The translations under genes and the position numbers were made by a program. The notes beneath the pieces were generated by a model. It had not been told where the DNA came from, did not search any database, and saw nothing but the letters and a program-made list of their open reading frames with translations. From Lentibacillus populi (lineage in GTDB: Bacteria; Bacillota; Bacilli; Bacillales; Amphibacillaceae), in the NCBI GenBank assembly GCA_014642895.1, contig BMJD01000009.1, forward strand, positions 1-64,000: 64,000 nucleotides of DNA, written 5' to 3'. This document shows positions 53,976 through 63,002 of this stretch, piece by piece. Every line of letters begins with the position of its first letter. The stretch's first letter is position 1.

Positions 53976-54890
53976 ATGAGTAAAGTAAGAACAGTGTTAG
54001 GAGATATTGAAAAGGAACAATTGGGATTCACGTATAGCCATGAGCATTTATGGACAAATCCTCCTAGTTCACAAAAAGATCGTGACCTGGAATTAACTGA
54101 TTATGAAGCTAGTGTAAGTGAGTTATGGAGATTTAAAAGGGCTGGTGGAAATGCACTTTTAGATGCTACTACACTTGATTATGGGCGAGATGCTTCTAAA
54201 CTGGTACGTATGTCAAAAGAAACCGGAGTAAATGTAGTAGCAACATCCGGCTTTAATAAGCACATCTATTTCCCAAAATGGGTTGAAGCACTAACAATTG
54301 AAGAAATAACGCAAAAATTAGTTAGAGATGTGACCATGGGAATGGATGGTACTGATGCAAAAGCAGGATTCTTGAAATCGGGTTCCTGGAATCAGCTTAT
54401 TCATCCATTAGAGGAGAAGGTAACCCGGGCAGTTGCAAGGGCGCAACTTCAAACCGGAGCCCCAATTTGGCTGCATACTGAAGCAGGAACAATGGGGATG
54501 GAAATGTTAGATATCCTTGAGGAGGAAGGCGTTGATTTAACAAAAGTAGGCGTCGGCCATAGTGATAGAAATGCTGATCCGTATTACCATTTACAATTGG
54601 CTGAGAGGGGTGCCTATGTACAATTTGATGGTACAAGTAAAATCAAATATTATCCGGATAGCACCCGTGTATCACTGATTAAAAATATGATTGACAATGG
54701 ACATGCAAAACAACTGTTAATCTCTGCCGATATGGGACGTAAATGTTATTTACACGCTTATGGCGGCGGTCCAGGATTCGAATATATTATTAAAAAGTTT
54801 ATCCCTCGCTTATTAGATGAAGGAATTAGCCAAAAAGATATAGATACTATTTTTGTTGAAAATCCAGCAAACTGGTTGGCGAAGTTCTAA
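53976..54890 (+). CDS. Phosphotriesterase-like (PHP) hydrolase
   Basis: A 304-residue amidohydrolase-superfamily barrel of the phosphotriesterase branch. The metal-site residues are the HxH in FTYSHEHLWT, the His of the IWLHTEAG strand, the His in KVGVGHSDRNADP and the Asp in LLISADMGRK. Relatives often act as lactonases on sugar lactones rather than on phosphotriesters. The ATG at 53976 follows ATAGGAG. Its place in an ascorbate-type PTS operon, before a keto-acid aldolase, points to a phosphorylated sugar lactone as substrate, which is an inference. Confidence 0.85.
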   Translation: MSKVRTVLGDIEKEQLGFTYSHEHLWTNPPSSQKDRDLELTDYEASVSELWRFKRAGGNALLDATTLDYGRDASKLVRMSKETGVNVVATSGFNKHIYFPKWVEALTIEEITQKLVRDVTMGMDGTDAKAGFLKSGSWNQLIHPLEEKVTRAVARAQLQTGAPIWLHTEAGTMGMEMLDILEEEGVDLTKVGVGHSDRNADPYYHLQLAERGAYVQFDGTSKIKYYPDSTRVSLIKNMIDNGHAKQLLISADMGRKCYLHAYGGGPGFEYIIKKFIPRLLDEGISQKDIDTIFVENPANWLAKF

Positions 54891-54904
54891 TGGAGGCCAA
54901 AACG

Positions 54905-55519
54905 ATGAAAAAGGATACCTTAATCGCTATAATTCGCGGGGTAAATTCAGGTGATATTGTTGATATAACTAAATGTTTACTGGATAGTGGAATTTCCTGG
55001 ATGGAAGTATCTCTAAGTGATGAAGAAAAGGGATTGGAATGTATTAAAAAGGTTAGTGAATCTTTTGGCAATCAGATCCATCTAGGTGTAGGTACTATTA
55101 CGACAACTCGGCAGGTAGATGCCTCCATTGTAGCGGGAGCTAATTATATTATAACGCCTGGTTGGGATCAGGAAATAGTAAAATATGTATTATCAAAGGA
55201 AATTCCTATTTTTCCCGGGGTTTTCTCACCCGGTGAAATTGGCCAAGCGTCTAGGCTCGGTATTGGAACTGTGAAGCTATTCCCGGTGGTAAATCTAGGT
55301 ATAGATTATATAAAAAATATACGGGGACCATTCCCGGATATGAAGTTAATGGCGGTTGGAGGAGTTAATAAAAAGAATATAAAGGAATTAAAACAGGTTG
55401 GATGTTCGTATTTTGCGATTGGAAGTGATTTAGTTCCAAGAGGTGCAACGAAAACGGATTTGGAAAAAATTAAAGAAAATGCATTGGTCTTTAATCAATT
55501 ACTTTCAGAGGAGTTTTAA
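54905..55519 (+). CDS. KDPG/KHG aldolase family protein
   Basis: A 204-residue class I aldolase. The catalytic Glu is Glu34 in ISWMEVSLSDEEKG and the Schiff-base lysine is Lys124 in GTVKLFPVVNL. The start LIAIIRGV replaces the usual VIPVIV-type strand. Such enzymes split 2-keto-3-deoxy-6-phospho-aldonates to pyruvate and an aldehyde. The ATG at 54905 follows GGAGG by eight bases; an ATG at 54890 overlaps the upstream stop and lacks a site. It is likely the final carbon-cleaving step of this operon. Confidence 0.85.
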   Translation: MKKDTLIAIIRGVNSGDIVDITKCLLDSGISWMEVSLSDEEKGLECIKKVSESFGNQIHLGVGTITTTRQVDASIVAGANYIITPGWDQEIVKYVLSKEIPIFPGVFSPGEIGQASRLGIGTVKLFPVVNLGIDYIKNIRGPFPDMKLMAVGGVNKKNIKELKQVGCSYFAIGSDLVPRGATKTDLEKIKENALVFNQLLSEEF

Positions 55520-55521
55520 TA

Positions 55522-56268
55522 ATGAAATCACCAAGAGAAATATTAAAGATGAACCGTGATGAAGTTGCTGCTGCAGTCAAAGATTTTCCTGTAGCTATTT
55601 TACCATTAGGGGCAACGGAACAACACGGGCATCATTTACCTTTGGGAGTTGACATATTTTTATCAGAAGGTATTTCTAAAAAACTATCGGAACGAACCGG
55701 TGCACTTATGCTTCCAACGATGCCTTTTGGTTACTCGTGGGTTTGGCGTGATATCCCCGGAACCATATCATTGCAGCAACATCATGTTGAAAATGTTATA
55801 AAAGATGTGGCACATAGTGTATCTCGCTATGGCGTGAAGCTATTAGTGCTGGTAAATGGTCATGATTCTAATAATGCAAGTATGAAATATGCTACTAGAG
55901 AATTGATGGATGAACTTGATATGCAGATTATATATTTGTTTTATCCTAATTTGGAAGAGATCAGAAATGAATATTGTGATTCTTCAACGTGGCACGATAT
56001 GATTCATGCTTGTGAATTTGAAACTTCTTTAATGTTGGCTTTAAAGCCGGAAATGGTTGAAATGAATAAAGCTGTTTGTGAATATCCAGATAGGCCTGGT
56101 TTATATGGCAAATCTACAATTTCTTTGGGGAATCTTAGCCAAAGTGGGGTATTTGGGGATTCAACGCTTGCGACTAAAGAAAAAGGTGAGAAAATGCTGG
56201 ATAGGTTTCTGTCTGAAATGGAGAGTTTGATAATGGAGGCTTATTCTGATAGGGCAATTAAATATTAA
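55522..56268 (+). CDS. Creatininase family amidohydrolase
   Basis: A 248-residue metal hydrolase of the creatininase/MftE type. The metal ligands appear in LPLGATEQHGHHLPLGVD (Glu, His and Asp) and in VNGHDSNNASMKYATREL and HACEFETSLMLAL. The family opens cyclic amides or N-formyl amines. In an otherwise carbohydrate operon this suggests an amide or lactam bond in the imported compound. It follows the aldolase by 2 bp and is the last gene; a terminator stands at 56367-56411. Confidence 0.85.
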   Translation: MKSPREILKMNRDEVAAAVKDFPVAILPLGATEQHGHHLPLGVDIFLSEGISKKLSERTGALMLPTMPFGYSWVWRDIPGTISLQQHHVENVIKDVAHSVSRYGVKLLVLVNGHDSNNASMKYATRELMDELDMQIIYLFYPNLEEIRNEYCDSSTWHDMIHACEFETSLMLALKPEMVEMNKAVCEYPDRPGLYGKSTISLGNLSQSGVFGDSTLATKEKGEKMLDRFLSEMESLIMEAYSDRAIKY

Positions 56269-56366
56269 AACAATTTTATTTAAAAAGGCCACAGGGTAAT
56301 TTGTCAGGTTGGAATGGAAAATTAATATGAACTACTATGTTATCAAAGTTTACATTAATGTGTCGG

Positions 56367-56411
56367 AATCACCGGGGAAAAGTTAATTTTCTCTGGTGAT
56401 TATTTTTATAA
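56367..56411 (+). terminator. Rho-independent terminator of the creatininase operon
   Basis: AATCACCGGGGAAAA pairs with TTTTCTCTGGTGATT (with one G-U and no other break), followed by ATTTTTATA. It is 99 bp after the last stop. Confidence 0.8.
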
Positions 56412-56607
56412 TGTTATACAAGCTTCGGAGGTTAAAAAACACACTTAACCCATTATTGCACTTGAAGACTTTGAAAATTTAGACTTAATACCAAAAAAGT
56501 GATTTAAATTATCCTTAATATTCCCTGTATACTTTCAATTGCTTCCAAAGTAAAATATTCCGAATTCAAGGAATGGAAAAAATGATAAAAAAAATATAAA
56601 AAGTATA

Positions 56608-56654
56608 TTGACTCAATTAACATAAGATGCTATATTGTTATATAACGTTATATA
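56608..56654 (+). promoter_or_regulatory. Promoter with 16-bp palindromic operator
   Basis: TTGACT (56608-56613), 17-base spacer, TATATT (56631-56636). TATATAACGTTATATA (56639-56654) is a perfect palindrome over the expected transcription start. A GntR- or TetR-type repressor is the likely ligand, but no regulator gene lies in this operon within the window. Confidence 0.7.
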
Positions 56655-56801
56655 GGGAAGCGTTATCACTATCCAATTAAAATAATAGCTAATAAACTAG
56701 TTTATTTTATTTGAATTATTAATTTTGAGGTTTGCAGATCTACTAATCATTGTGATAGTGTCTAACTTTATTAATAATGACGCCACTAAGGAGGCAATAT
56801 T

Positions 56802-58004
56802 ATGAATGAAAAGATCCAAAAAGTACATAAGAAAATTGAAATGGAACTATCAAAAATAAAACAGGATATTATTGATACAAGTTTAGACTTGCATAATAAA
56901 CCTGAAACAGCTATGGAAGAACATTATGCACATAGTATTTTAACCAAATGGCTTAAAAATGAAGGATTTAGTATTACGACACCAGTAGCTGATTTGAATA
57001 CCGCATTCGTTGCTAAAAAGGGTTCTGGAAAACCTGTGATTGCATTTTTACTTGAATATGATGCATTACCACAGATTGGACATGCATGCGGTCATAACTT
57101 AATTGCCACTGGGGGCCTTGCTGCTTCAACCGCACTTGGAAGGGCCTTAGATAATGGAGAATTTGAGGGAACAGTCCTGGCTATAGGTACACCTGGTGAA
57201 GAAGGAGCAGGGGGGAAAATTATTGAACTGGAAGCTGGTGTCTTTGATGGAGTTGATGCGTGTCTGATGTTTCATCCAAATGATCAGATAACCATTCCGT
57301 GGAGACATTTAACTGCAAATGCACATTTGTCTATAAAATATTTTGGTAAATCTGCTCATACTGCTTCTCATGGGGAAGAAGGAAAAAATGCTTTGTCAGC
57401 GTTGATACAATTTTTTGTAGCAACTGACATGTTAAGGCAACATATTCCCGAAACCTCCAGATTAAATGGAATAATAACAAAGGGTGGCGACGCTCCAAAC
57501 ATAATACCGGAATACGCTGAGGCTGAATTTTTGGTTAGAGCTTTAACACAAGAGAAAGTAAAAGAAATGGTAAAAAAAGTTGAGGCTTGTGCGGAAGGTG
57601 CAGCGCTGTCAACAGGTACGAAGGTACGGATTGAACAAAATTCACCTGTATATGCGGAAATGAAGAATAATAAAATGATGGCTAATCGAATGGCTGGATA
57701 TTTGGAACAGACTGGTGAAGTGGTCACTGCCCCAGTTATTAAGGGAGGGGCGGGTTCGTCCGATATAGGTAATGTTAGTTTAAAAATCCCTACTATCCAC
57801 CCTTATTTGAAGATAACTCCAAATGCAGTTGCAGGGCATTCAATAGAATTTAGAGAAGCTGCAAAAAGTCCCGAGGCCCATCAAGCTATGCTAAACATGG
57901 CGGAGGCATTGGCGAAAACAGGTGCTGACTTGTTATTGGACTCAGAATACTTTAAAAGTGTACAAAAAGAATTTGCAGAATCTGGCCCGGATTATCCCGC
58001 TTAA
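56802..58004 (+). CDS. M20 family metallopeptidase / amidohydrolase
   Basis: A 400-residue M20D-type dinuclear metal hydrolase. Motifs: LLEYDALPQIGHACGHNLIA with the metal-binding residues, TPGEEGAGGKIIELEAGVFD with the catalytic Glu, and the dimerisation domain with FGKSAHTASHGEEGKNALSA. Relatives cleave N-acyl amino acids or p-aminobenzoyl-glutamate. The ATG follows AAGGAGG. It is the first gene of the operon and probably hydrolyses the compound brought in by the downstream transporter. Confidence 0.88.
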   Translation: MNEKIQKVHKKIEMELSKIKQDIIDTSLDLHNKPETAMEEHYAHSILTKWLKNEGFSITTPVADLNTAFVAKKGSGKPVIAFLLEYDALPQIGHACGHNLIATGGLAASTALGRALDNGEFEGTVLAIGTPGEEGAGGKIIELEAGVFDGVDACLMFHPNDQITIPWRHLTANAHLSIKYFGKSAHTASHGEEGKNALSALIQFFVATDMLRQHIPETSRLNGIITKGGDAPNIIPEYAEAEFLVRALTQEKVKEMVKKVEACAEGAALSTGTKVRIEQNSPVYAEMKNNKMMANRMAGYLEQTGEVVTAPVIKGGAGSSDIGNVSLKIPTIHPYLKITPNAVAGHSIEFREAAKSPEAHQAMLNMAEALAKTGADLLLDSEYFKSVQKEFAESGPDYPA

Positions 58005-58047
58005 TAAAGCTAGAGTGCATTTTTAGAAGTAGAGGAGGAATGAATAA

Positions 58048-59301
58048 ATGTATAAATATCTAATGAATGGAACTCTCATCGATGGAACAGGTAAAAACCC
58101 AGTTGAAATAAAGGGTATCTTAATAAAAGATAATAGGATTGAAAAAATTGTATTAGGTAATGAGGATATCGCCCTGTCCGACCTTGAAAATGTTGAAGTT
58201 ATTGATCTAAATAAACAGTATATATTACCAGGGTTTATTGACTCTCATGTACATGTAATGCTCAACTTTAAGGATACGAATGCAAAGTTAAACCAACCAT
58301 TTTCTTATCGGTTTTATGAATCTGTTGTCAATTTGAAAAATACCATTGAAGCAGGAATAACAACTGTTAGAGATGCTGGTGGAGCAGATTTTGGTATAAA
58401 ACAGGCAATTGAAGATAATTTAATCGTTGGTCCAAGATTGAAAATTTGTATAAACCCGTTGTCAATCACTGGAGGACATGCAGATGGCTGGCTTCCTTCA
58501 GGCGTTGATACAGACATTTGGAATTATCCAGGTAGTCCAAAAAGTATGTGTGACGGGGTTGAGGATGTTAGAAAAAAAGCAAGAGAAATGTTAAGGGCTG
58601 GAGCTGATGTCCTAAAGGTTCATGCAACTGGTGGTGTATTAAGTCCAACGGATGATCCACAGTTTACACAATTTACGATCAAGGAATTGCAAGCGATTGT
58701 TCAAGAGGGTAAATTTCGAAAGAATATTAAGGTAATGGCGCATGCTCAAGGTACAGAAGGAATCATTAATGCAGTCAAAGCAGGTATTCATTCTATTGAA
58801 CATGGAATTTATTTGAATGATGAAGCGATAGATTTAATGTTACAAAACAATGTCTTCCTGGTTCCTACATTATTAGCACCTTTAACTGTTGTTGAAAAAG
58901 GATTAGCAAATGATGCTGGTATTCCCGAATATGGATTAAAAAAAGCGAAAGAAGTATTAGAAATACATAAAGAAAGTATTAGAAAAGCATATAAAAATGG
59001 AGTGAAAATTGCCATGGGAACGGATGCTGGTGTTATGGAACATGGTACGAATCTTAGGGAATTAGGTTTATTATGTGAGGTTGGATTAACACCAATGGAA
59101 GCAATAGTAGCTTCGACAAAAACTGCGGCAGAATGCCTCGAAATGGAAGAAAAAGTAGGAACAATAGAAGAGGGGAAATATGCAGACCTTCTTATCATAA
59201 ATAAGAACCCATTACAAAATATTAGTTTACTAGAAGATAAAAAAAATATTCCTCTTATTATGAAAGATGGAGTAATTATAAAAAATAGACTGTGTTCATA
59301 A
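58048..59301 (+). CDS. Imidazolonepropionase-like amidohydrolase
   Basis: A 417-residue amidohydrolase of the prolidase/imidazolonepropionase-like group. Metal ligands: HxH in LPGFIDSHVHVML, the carboxylated-type Lys in GADVLKVHATGGV, the His in VMAHAQGTEG, the His in SIEHGIYLND and the Asp in AMGTDAGVMEHG. It hydrolyses a cyclic amide or a dipeptide in relatives. ATG behind GGAGG. Pairing with the M20 enzyme suggests stepwise cleavage of an N-acylated or cyclic amino acid compound (inference). Confidence 0.87.
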   Translation: MYKYLMNGTLIDGTGKNPVEIKGILIKDNRIEKIVLGNEDIALSDLENVEVIDLNKQYILPGFIDSHVHVMLNFKDTNAKLNQPFSYRFYESVVNLKNTIEAGITTVRDAGGADFGIKQAIEDNLIVGPRLKICINPLSITGGHADGWLPSGVDTDIWNYPGSPKSMCDGVEDVRKKAREMLRAGADVLKVHATGGVLSPTDDPQFTQFTIKELQAIVQEGKFRKNIKVMAHAQGTEGIINAVKAGIHSIEHGIYLNDEAIDLMLQNNVFLVPTLLAPLTVVEKGLANDAGIPEYGLKKAKEVLEIHKESIRKAYKNGVKIAMGTDAGVMEHGTNLRELGLLCEVGLTPMEAIVASTKTAAECLEMEEKVGTIEEGKYADLLIINKNPLQNISLLEDKKNIPLIMKDGVIIKNRLCS

Positions 59302-59369
59302 TTTCGTGGCCCGAATTAGAATAACAATATGTAAAAATTAAAGGCTTATAGGCTGATGCAGGTGATAAA

Positions 59370-60323
59370 ATGAAAAAGTATATTTTAAGTCGTATCCTAG
59401 TCGCTATACCAACTTTTTTTGGAATTACCTTACTTGTTTTTTTGGTATCTTACTTTGCATCAGGTAGTCCACTTGAGTTATTGTTAAGCAACCAAAATAT
59501 TTCAGAAGCGGAAATAGAAAGACAAAAAATTAAATTAGGACTTGATCAACCATTTTATATTCAATATTTTTCTTGGATCGGTAAATTGTTTATGGGTGAT
59601 TTAGGTGACTCTTACCGAACGCTGCAACCGGTAATGAATCTGATTCTTAATGGTCTTGGAGCTACAATTTTATTGGCTATTGCAGCTGTTCTTATTGCTT
59701 GCGTTATTGCCATCCCATTGGGAATTCTTTCCGCTAAGAATCAAAATAAATTGTGGGATAATATAGCTGCATTTTTTTCTTTTTTCGTTACTTCAACACC
59801 TAGCTTTTTTATTGGATTGGTATTTTTATTTATATTTTCAGTTAAATTGAAAATATTACCTATTGGTGGTATGTACGATATTGGTCAAGAGTTTAGTATA
59901 TTATCGTTCCTGAAACATTTGATTATGCCATCCATTGTACTCTCACTACATATGGTTGGACCTCTGATTCAATTTACAAGAAGCAGTATGTTGGAGGTTA
60001 TAAGGGAAGATTATGTTAGGACTGCACGTGCTAAAGGAGTTAAAGAATACATTGTAACAATCAAACATATCTTAAGAAATTCATTAATTCCGGTTGTAAC
60101 ATATTTGGGTATGGAAATCCCATTATTATTGGGTGGGGCGGTTGTGACAGAGCAAATATTCGCTTGGCCAGGGATAGGAAATTTACTCATTCAGTCTATT
60201 AACACTCGTGATTACCCTGTAATAATGGGGATAACGATTATAGTGGCATTCGCTGTATTACTGTTTAATATCATTACAGACTTAGTATATGGGTTGTTAG
60301 ATCCTAGGATTCGTTATGATTAG
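59370..60323 (+). CDS. Oligopeptide-type ABC transporter permease (OppB-like)
   Basis: A 317-residue permease with six hydrophobic segments, the OppB opening SRILVAIPTFFGITLLVFLV, the EAA loop EDYVRTARAKGVKEYIVTIK and the end LLDPRIRYD. It is the second such transporter in the window and is not close to the first in sequence. The ATG has only a weak GATGCAGGTG site. It pairs with the OppC-like protein 16 bp downstream. Confidence 0.92.
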   Translation: MKKYILSRILVAIPTFFGITLLVFLVSYFASGSPLELLLSNQNISEAEIERQKIKLGLDQPFYIQYFSWIGKLFMGDLGDSYRTLQPVMNLILNGLGATILLAIAAVLIACVIAIPLGILSAKNQNKLWDNIAAFFSFFVTSTPSFFIGLVFLFIFSVKLKILPIGGMYDIGQEFSILSFLKHLIMPSIVLSLHMVGPLIQFTRSSMLEVIREDYVRTARAKGVKEYIVTIKHILRNSLIPVVTYLGMEIPLLLGGAVVTEQIFAWPGIGNLLIQSINTRDYPVIMGITIIVAFAVLLFNIITDLVYGLLDPRIRYD

Positions 60324-60339
60324 TTAGGAGAAAAAGAGG

Positions 60340-61206
60340 ATGGAAAATAATAAAAAACCAAGTTTGTTCTTAAATTTCCTAAAAAAATATTGCGAAAACA
60401 AACTAGCAATTTTAGGATTAATTGTACTAATTGTGATAATTTTGTTAGTTATTATTCTACCATTTTTTTTACGATATACTGAGGCTGAAATCGATGCGCT
60501 AGCATTTAATGCGCCACCCAGCTCAGAACATTTATTAGGTGGTGATGACGTAGGTAGGGATGTATTAAGTCGTTTAATTTATGGTGGGAGAGTTTCATTG
60601 TTTGTGGGGATTATTTCCACATTTATAAGCGTGATAATTGGTATACCGCTTGGAGTATTAGCAGCCTATTATAGAGGCTACATTGAAAGTATCATTATGA
60701 GACTTGCTGACATTTTCCTTTCTTTTCCGTCTATTATACTAATTCTATTTTTAGTATCCATGTTTGGGCCTTCTATTATTACGGTTACAGTTGTCATTGG
60801 TGTGCTTGGTTGGCCGTTTTTTGCAAGGTTAATCTATGGGAATGTGTTGAGTGTTAAAGAAAAGGATTTCGTTGAAGGTGCGATAGCAATTGGGGAAAAG
60901 AATAGCAGAATCGTATTTAAGTATATATTACCTAATGCAATTGCCCCAATTTTAATTCAAATTACATTTAGGATTGCCGCAGCGATAATATTAGAATCGT
61001 CATTAAGTTTCTTAGGAATGGGTGTACAACCACCAGCAGCTTCATGGGGAAATATGCTGTACAGCGCTCAATCAATTACGATTTTAACAGAAAGACCATG
61101 GATGTGGCTGCCACCGGGAATAGCTCTTATAGTCACCATACTTTCCATTAATTTTATCGGTAATGGATTAAGGGATGCTTTAGATCCAAAAACAAAAATT
61201 GGTTAA
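60340..61206 (+). CDS. Oligopeptide-type ABC transporter permease (OppC-like)
   Basis: A 288-residue permease. The OppC signs are LKKYCENKLAILGLIVLIVI, GGDDVGRDVLSRLIYGGRVS, the EAA loop EGAIAIGEKNSRIVFKYILP and the closing GLRDALDPKTKIG. It forms the channel with the OppB-like protein. The ATG follows AGGAG with an adequate spacing. Confidence 0.92.
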   Translation: MENNKKPSLFLNFLKKYCENKLAILGLIVLIVIILLVIILPFFLRYTEAEIDALAFNAPPSSEHLLGGDDVGRDVLSRLIYGGRVSLFVGIISTFISVIIGIPLGVLAAYYRGYIESIIMRLADIFLSFPSIILILFLVSMFGPSIITVTVVIGVLGWPFFARLIYGNVLSVKEKDFVEGAIAIGEKNSRIVFKYILPNAIAPILIQITFRIAAAIILESSLSFLGMGVQPPAASWGNMLYSAQSITILTERPWMWLPPGIALIVTILSINFIGNGLRDALDPKTKIG

Positions 61207-61229
61207 TAATTTAGAAAGGGGATGGAAAA

Positions 61230-62858
61230 ATGATTAAAAATTGGATGACTGTTTTAACTTGTTTGATAGCTGTTTTACTAATCACTACTGCATGTAGCAG
61301 TAATAGTAATAGTGAAGCTAGTAAAGAAAATGATAATAGTGGAAGTAATGATGACGTAGTAACGATGGCAATAATTTCTACATGGGATACATTAAATGTT
61401 TACAATACCTCTGGCAACTATGGGAATGCAGTAGCGGATCAGTTGTTTGAGAGGCTTGTTTATAGAACCCACGACGGTAAAATTAAACCAAGACTTGCTC
61501 AATCATGGGAAATGGCAACGGATTCGAAATCCATGACGTTTGAATTAGCTGATAATGCGATTTGGCATGACGGTGAAAAACTTACCGCTAACGATATTGT
61601 ATTTACAGTAAAGGCAATGACAGATGAATCAGTGGATAATTATTATCGCTCTGAATTTGCTGTACTTGCAGGAACTGATGAAAATGGAGTTGCTGAAAAA
61701 TCCGATAATGTTGGGGTTGAAGCTGTTGATGAGCATACTGTAAAATTTGAATTTAAAGAGGCTGTAAACGAGGATAGAATACTTAATGCCTTCTTAAGCT
61801 TTTTGTATATTTTACCTGAACATAAACTTGGCGAAGGTGATTATGCTTCCATTAATGATTCGGAATTTTGGAATGCGCCAATTGGGGCTGGTCCATTTAA
61901 ATACGTCAAAGACGAATCGGGTACGTCGTTAGAGTTAGAAGCGTTTGAAGATTATTATCAAGGAAGCCCTGACTTTAAAACGCTGGTTATTCGTGTAGTA
62001 TCAGCTGAAAATTTAACACCCGGTTTAATTAAGGGGGATATTGATGTTGTGGCAATGGGAAGTATTCCCTTATCTGACTGGGATTCAGTAAAAAATGCAG
62101 AAGATATTGTGGCCGCACCGGTAGAAGACTACACATACCAATATATGTTATTTAATTTGTCAGAATCAAATGATGCTTTTCACGACTCAAGAGTTAGAAG
62201 TGCATTTGACATGGCAATTAATAAACAACAAATTGTAGATAAATTGATGTTAGGAGAAGGAAAGGTAGCTGTTGGTCCAATGCCTGAATACCATCCTTAC
62301 TTTAACGAAAAACTGTCAGGAAATAGTTATAACTCAGAAGAAGCAAAAAAGCTGTTAGAAGAATCTGGGTTTGATTTTAATAGAGAGTATAGAATGCTTG
62401 TTCCACAGGGGAATCAAGTCAGAGAGCAATCAGCGCTGTTAATTCAACAGGATTTAGCAGCTATAGGAGTTAAGATTAGTATCGAGACATATGATTTTGC
62501 TACCCTTCTATCTATGTTAAGTGAAGGAGAAGCGGATCTAGGCTTATTGGGGGGCGGTAGTAACATAGACCCCGGTGAAAGTAGTGTCATTTTAAAGCCG
62601 GGCGATTCGAGAAACTACTCCTTGTTAACCGATTCAAAATGGTATGATATTGCGGAAAAAGGTGCAAAACTAACGGATTTTAATGAAAGAAAAGAAGTTT
62701 ACGATGACTATCAAATTGCCCTTGCAGAAGATCAACCATATATATGGCTTTATCATCAAAATAATTTATGGGCATATAATAAACGTCTATCAAATGTACC
62801 AATTGATGATTTTGTTTGGATGAACTTTGGAACATGGAATTGGAAACTCTCAAATTAG
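61230..62858 (+). CDS. ABC transporter substrate-binding lipoprotein (SBP_bac_5)
   Basis: A 542-residue lipoprotein. The lipobox is TTAC with Cys22, followed by an Asn/Ser linker (SSNSNSEASKENDNSGSND). Family motifs: SMTFELADNAIWHDGEKLTA, GAGPFKYVKDESGTSLELEA, SRVRSAFDMAINKQQIV. It captures the substrate for the OppB/OppC pair. The ligand is unknown; the enzymes upstream suggest an N-acyl or cyclic peptide. A perfect 10-bp hairpin (62897-62924) follows. Confidence 0.9.
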   Translation: MIKNWMTVLTCLIAVLLITTACSSNSNSEASKENDNSGSNDDVVTMAIISTWDTLNVYNTSGNYGNAVADQLFERLVYRTHDGKIKPRLAQSWEMATDSKSMTFELADNAIWHDGEKLTANDIVFTVKAMTDESVDNYYRSEFAVLAGTDENGVAEKSDNVGVEAVDEHTVKFEFKEAVNEDRILNAFLSFLYILPEHKLGEGDYASINDSEFWNAPIGAGPFKYVKDESGTSLELEAFEDYYQGSPDFKTLVIRVVSAENLTPGLIKGDIDVVAMGSIPLSDWDSVKNAEDIVAAPVEDYTYQYMLFNLSESNDAFHDSRVRSAFDMAINKQQIVDKLMLGEGKVAVGPMPEYHPYFNEKLSGNSYNSEEAKKLLEESGFDFNREYRMLVPQGNQVREQSALLIQQDLAAIGVKISIETYDFATLLSMLSEGEADLGLLGGGSNIDPGESSVILKPGDSRNYSLLTDSKWYDIAEKGAKLTDFNERKEVYDDYQIALAEDQPYIWLYHQNNLWAYNKRLSNVPIDDFVWMNFGTWNWKLSN

Positions 62859-62896
62859 CAGTCACCTTTAACTGTGACTTTACATGATGAGGATAT

Positions 62897-62924
62897 CCTG
62901 TAGGTATGAATTCGTACCTACAGG
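62897..62924 (+). other. Intercistronic hairpin before oppD-like gene
   Basis: CCTGTAGGTA (62897-62906) pairs perfectly with TACCTACAGG (62915-62924). There is no T run. It may protect the binding-protein mRNA or partly stop transcription, giving more binding protein than ATPase. Confidence 0.65.
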
Positions 62925-63002
62925 TAGTCCTTGAAATGAAAAATATTCATATATAAATAGAAAGTCAAACAGGATATAAATCCATGAACGGGAGGAGATA
63001 AT

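Larger units (their letters stand above)
56269..56801 (+). other. Intergenic region with terminator and a strong regulated promoter
   Basis: It contains a terminator (56367-56411) for the creatininase operon and a near-ideal promoter with palindrome (56608-56654) for the M20 peptidase operon. No gene is seen between them. Confidence 0.6.
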
